Part shown: piece by piece, positions 62,468 through 64,000 of the stretch
How positions within the stretch are numbered: position 1 is the first letter of the stretch
Layout of the letters: each line of letters opens with the position of its first letter
Origin: Myxococcales bacterium
GTDB taxonomy: Bacteria; Myxococcota; Myxococcia; Myxococcales; Myxococcaceae
Length of the DNA: 64,000 nucleotides
Reading direction: 5' to 3'
NCBI GenBank assembly: GCA_030681895.1
Contig: JAUXRI010000013.1
Span: 1 to 64,000 of the forward strand
The notes under the pieces: model-generated
Databases searched by the model: none
What the model was told of the DNA's origin: nothing
The model's input: the letters and a program-made list of their open reading frames with translations, nothing else
Made by a program: the position numbers and the translations under genes

Positions 62468-64000
<1,533 letters not shown>

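Overview
The window is GC-rich, densely coding DNA on both strands with many GTG starts and 1-4 base gene overlaps. Several protein types point to a myxobacterium (phylum Myxococcota): a MYXO-CTERM-type sorting tail, PEGA-domain proteins beside a eukaryote-like Ser/Thr kinase, two further membrane-anchored kinases, TIGR02996 repeat-companion proteins, a free-standing AgmX/PglI-type C-terminal domain, and many predicted lipoproteins of unknown role. A near match to the remembered Myxococcus LexA motif in front of uvrA agrees. No rRNA, tRNA, insertion sequence, prophage or CRISPR array was found, so this is chromosomal core DNA with small accessory inserts.

Layout. 1-1028 (minus): start of nusA and all of rimP, with a hairpin leader. 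1210-6681: nitrilase-family amidase, an unknown protein, a lipoprotein, a DUF971 protein, then a PEGA membrane protein overlapping a PEGA Ser/Thr kinase, and a UspA protein. 6689-11620 (minus): a DprE1/DprE2-like oxidase/reductase pair, a membrane protein, an Imm22-like immunity protein bracketed by imperfect repeats, and a lipase-maturation-factor homologue. 11663-17111: SRAP peptidase, diacylglycerol-kinase-like protein, coiled-coil membrane protein, SLC13/DASS carrier, two small unknown proteins and a HEAT-like protein. 17133-25953 (minus): addB, addA, purA and a Nudix gene, close enough to be co-transcribed. 26148-28742: RibD/DHFR-like protein and a LysR regulator divergent from an oxidoreductase, with twin inverted repeats between them.

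29163-37704: two paired secreted proteins, an AgmX/PglI-type protein, a TIGR02996/WD-like protein, a hybrid histidine kinase and a MepA-type endopeptidase with LysM. 37841-40713: a cell-surface beta-propeller gene with a DAG-repeat stalk and MYXO-CTERM tail, broken by a one-base frameshift. 40786-46863: membrane protein, M16 protease joined to a membrane Ser/Thr kinase, PAP2 phosphatase. 46873-48395 (minus): an AAA ATPase plus a TOPRIM/DUF4276-like protein, less GC-rich than its surroundings and flanked by hairpins; this is the best candidate for an undescribed (defence-like) module. 48511-53810: lspA, two lipoproteins, a START/SRPBCC-like secreted protein and a methyltransferase with an unusual catalytic motif. 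53791-57023 (minus): MFS carrier, alpha/beta hydrolase, His-rich membrane protein and SigZ-like sigma factor in an overlapping operon. 57152-64000: uvrA with an SOS-type operator, a ribbon-helix-helix protein, a second TIGR02996-like protein, a lipoprotein, and a zinc-ribbon/kinase/LamG-like fusion that runs off the end.

Genome maintenance is well represented (addAB, uvrA, SRAP, the ATPase-TOPRIM pair, the methyltransferase), as are phospho-signalling (three Ser/Thr kinases, one hybrid histidine kinase) and envelope proteins. About a quarter of the genes can only be described, not assigned a function.
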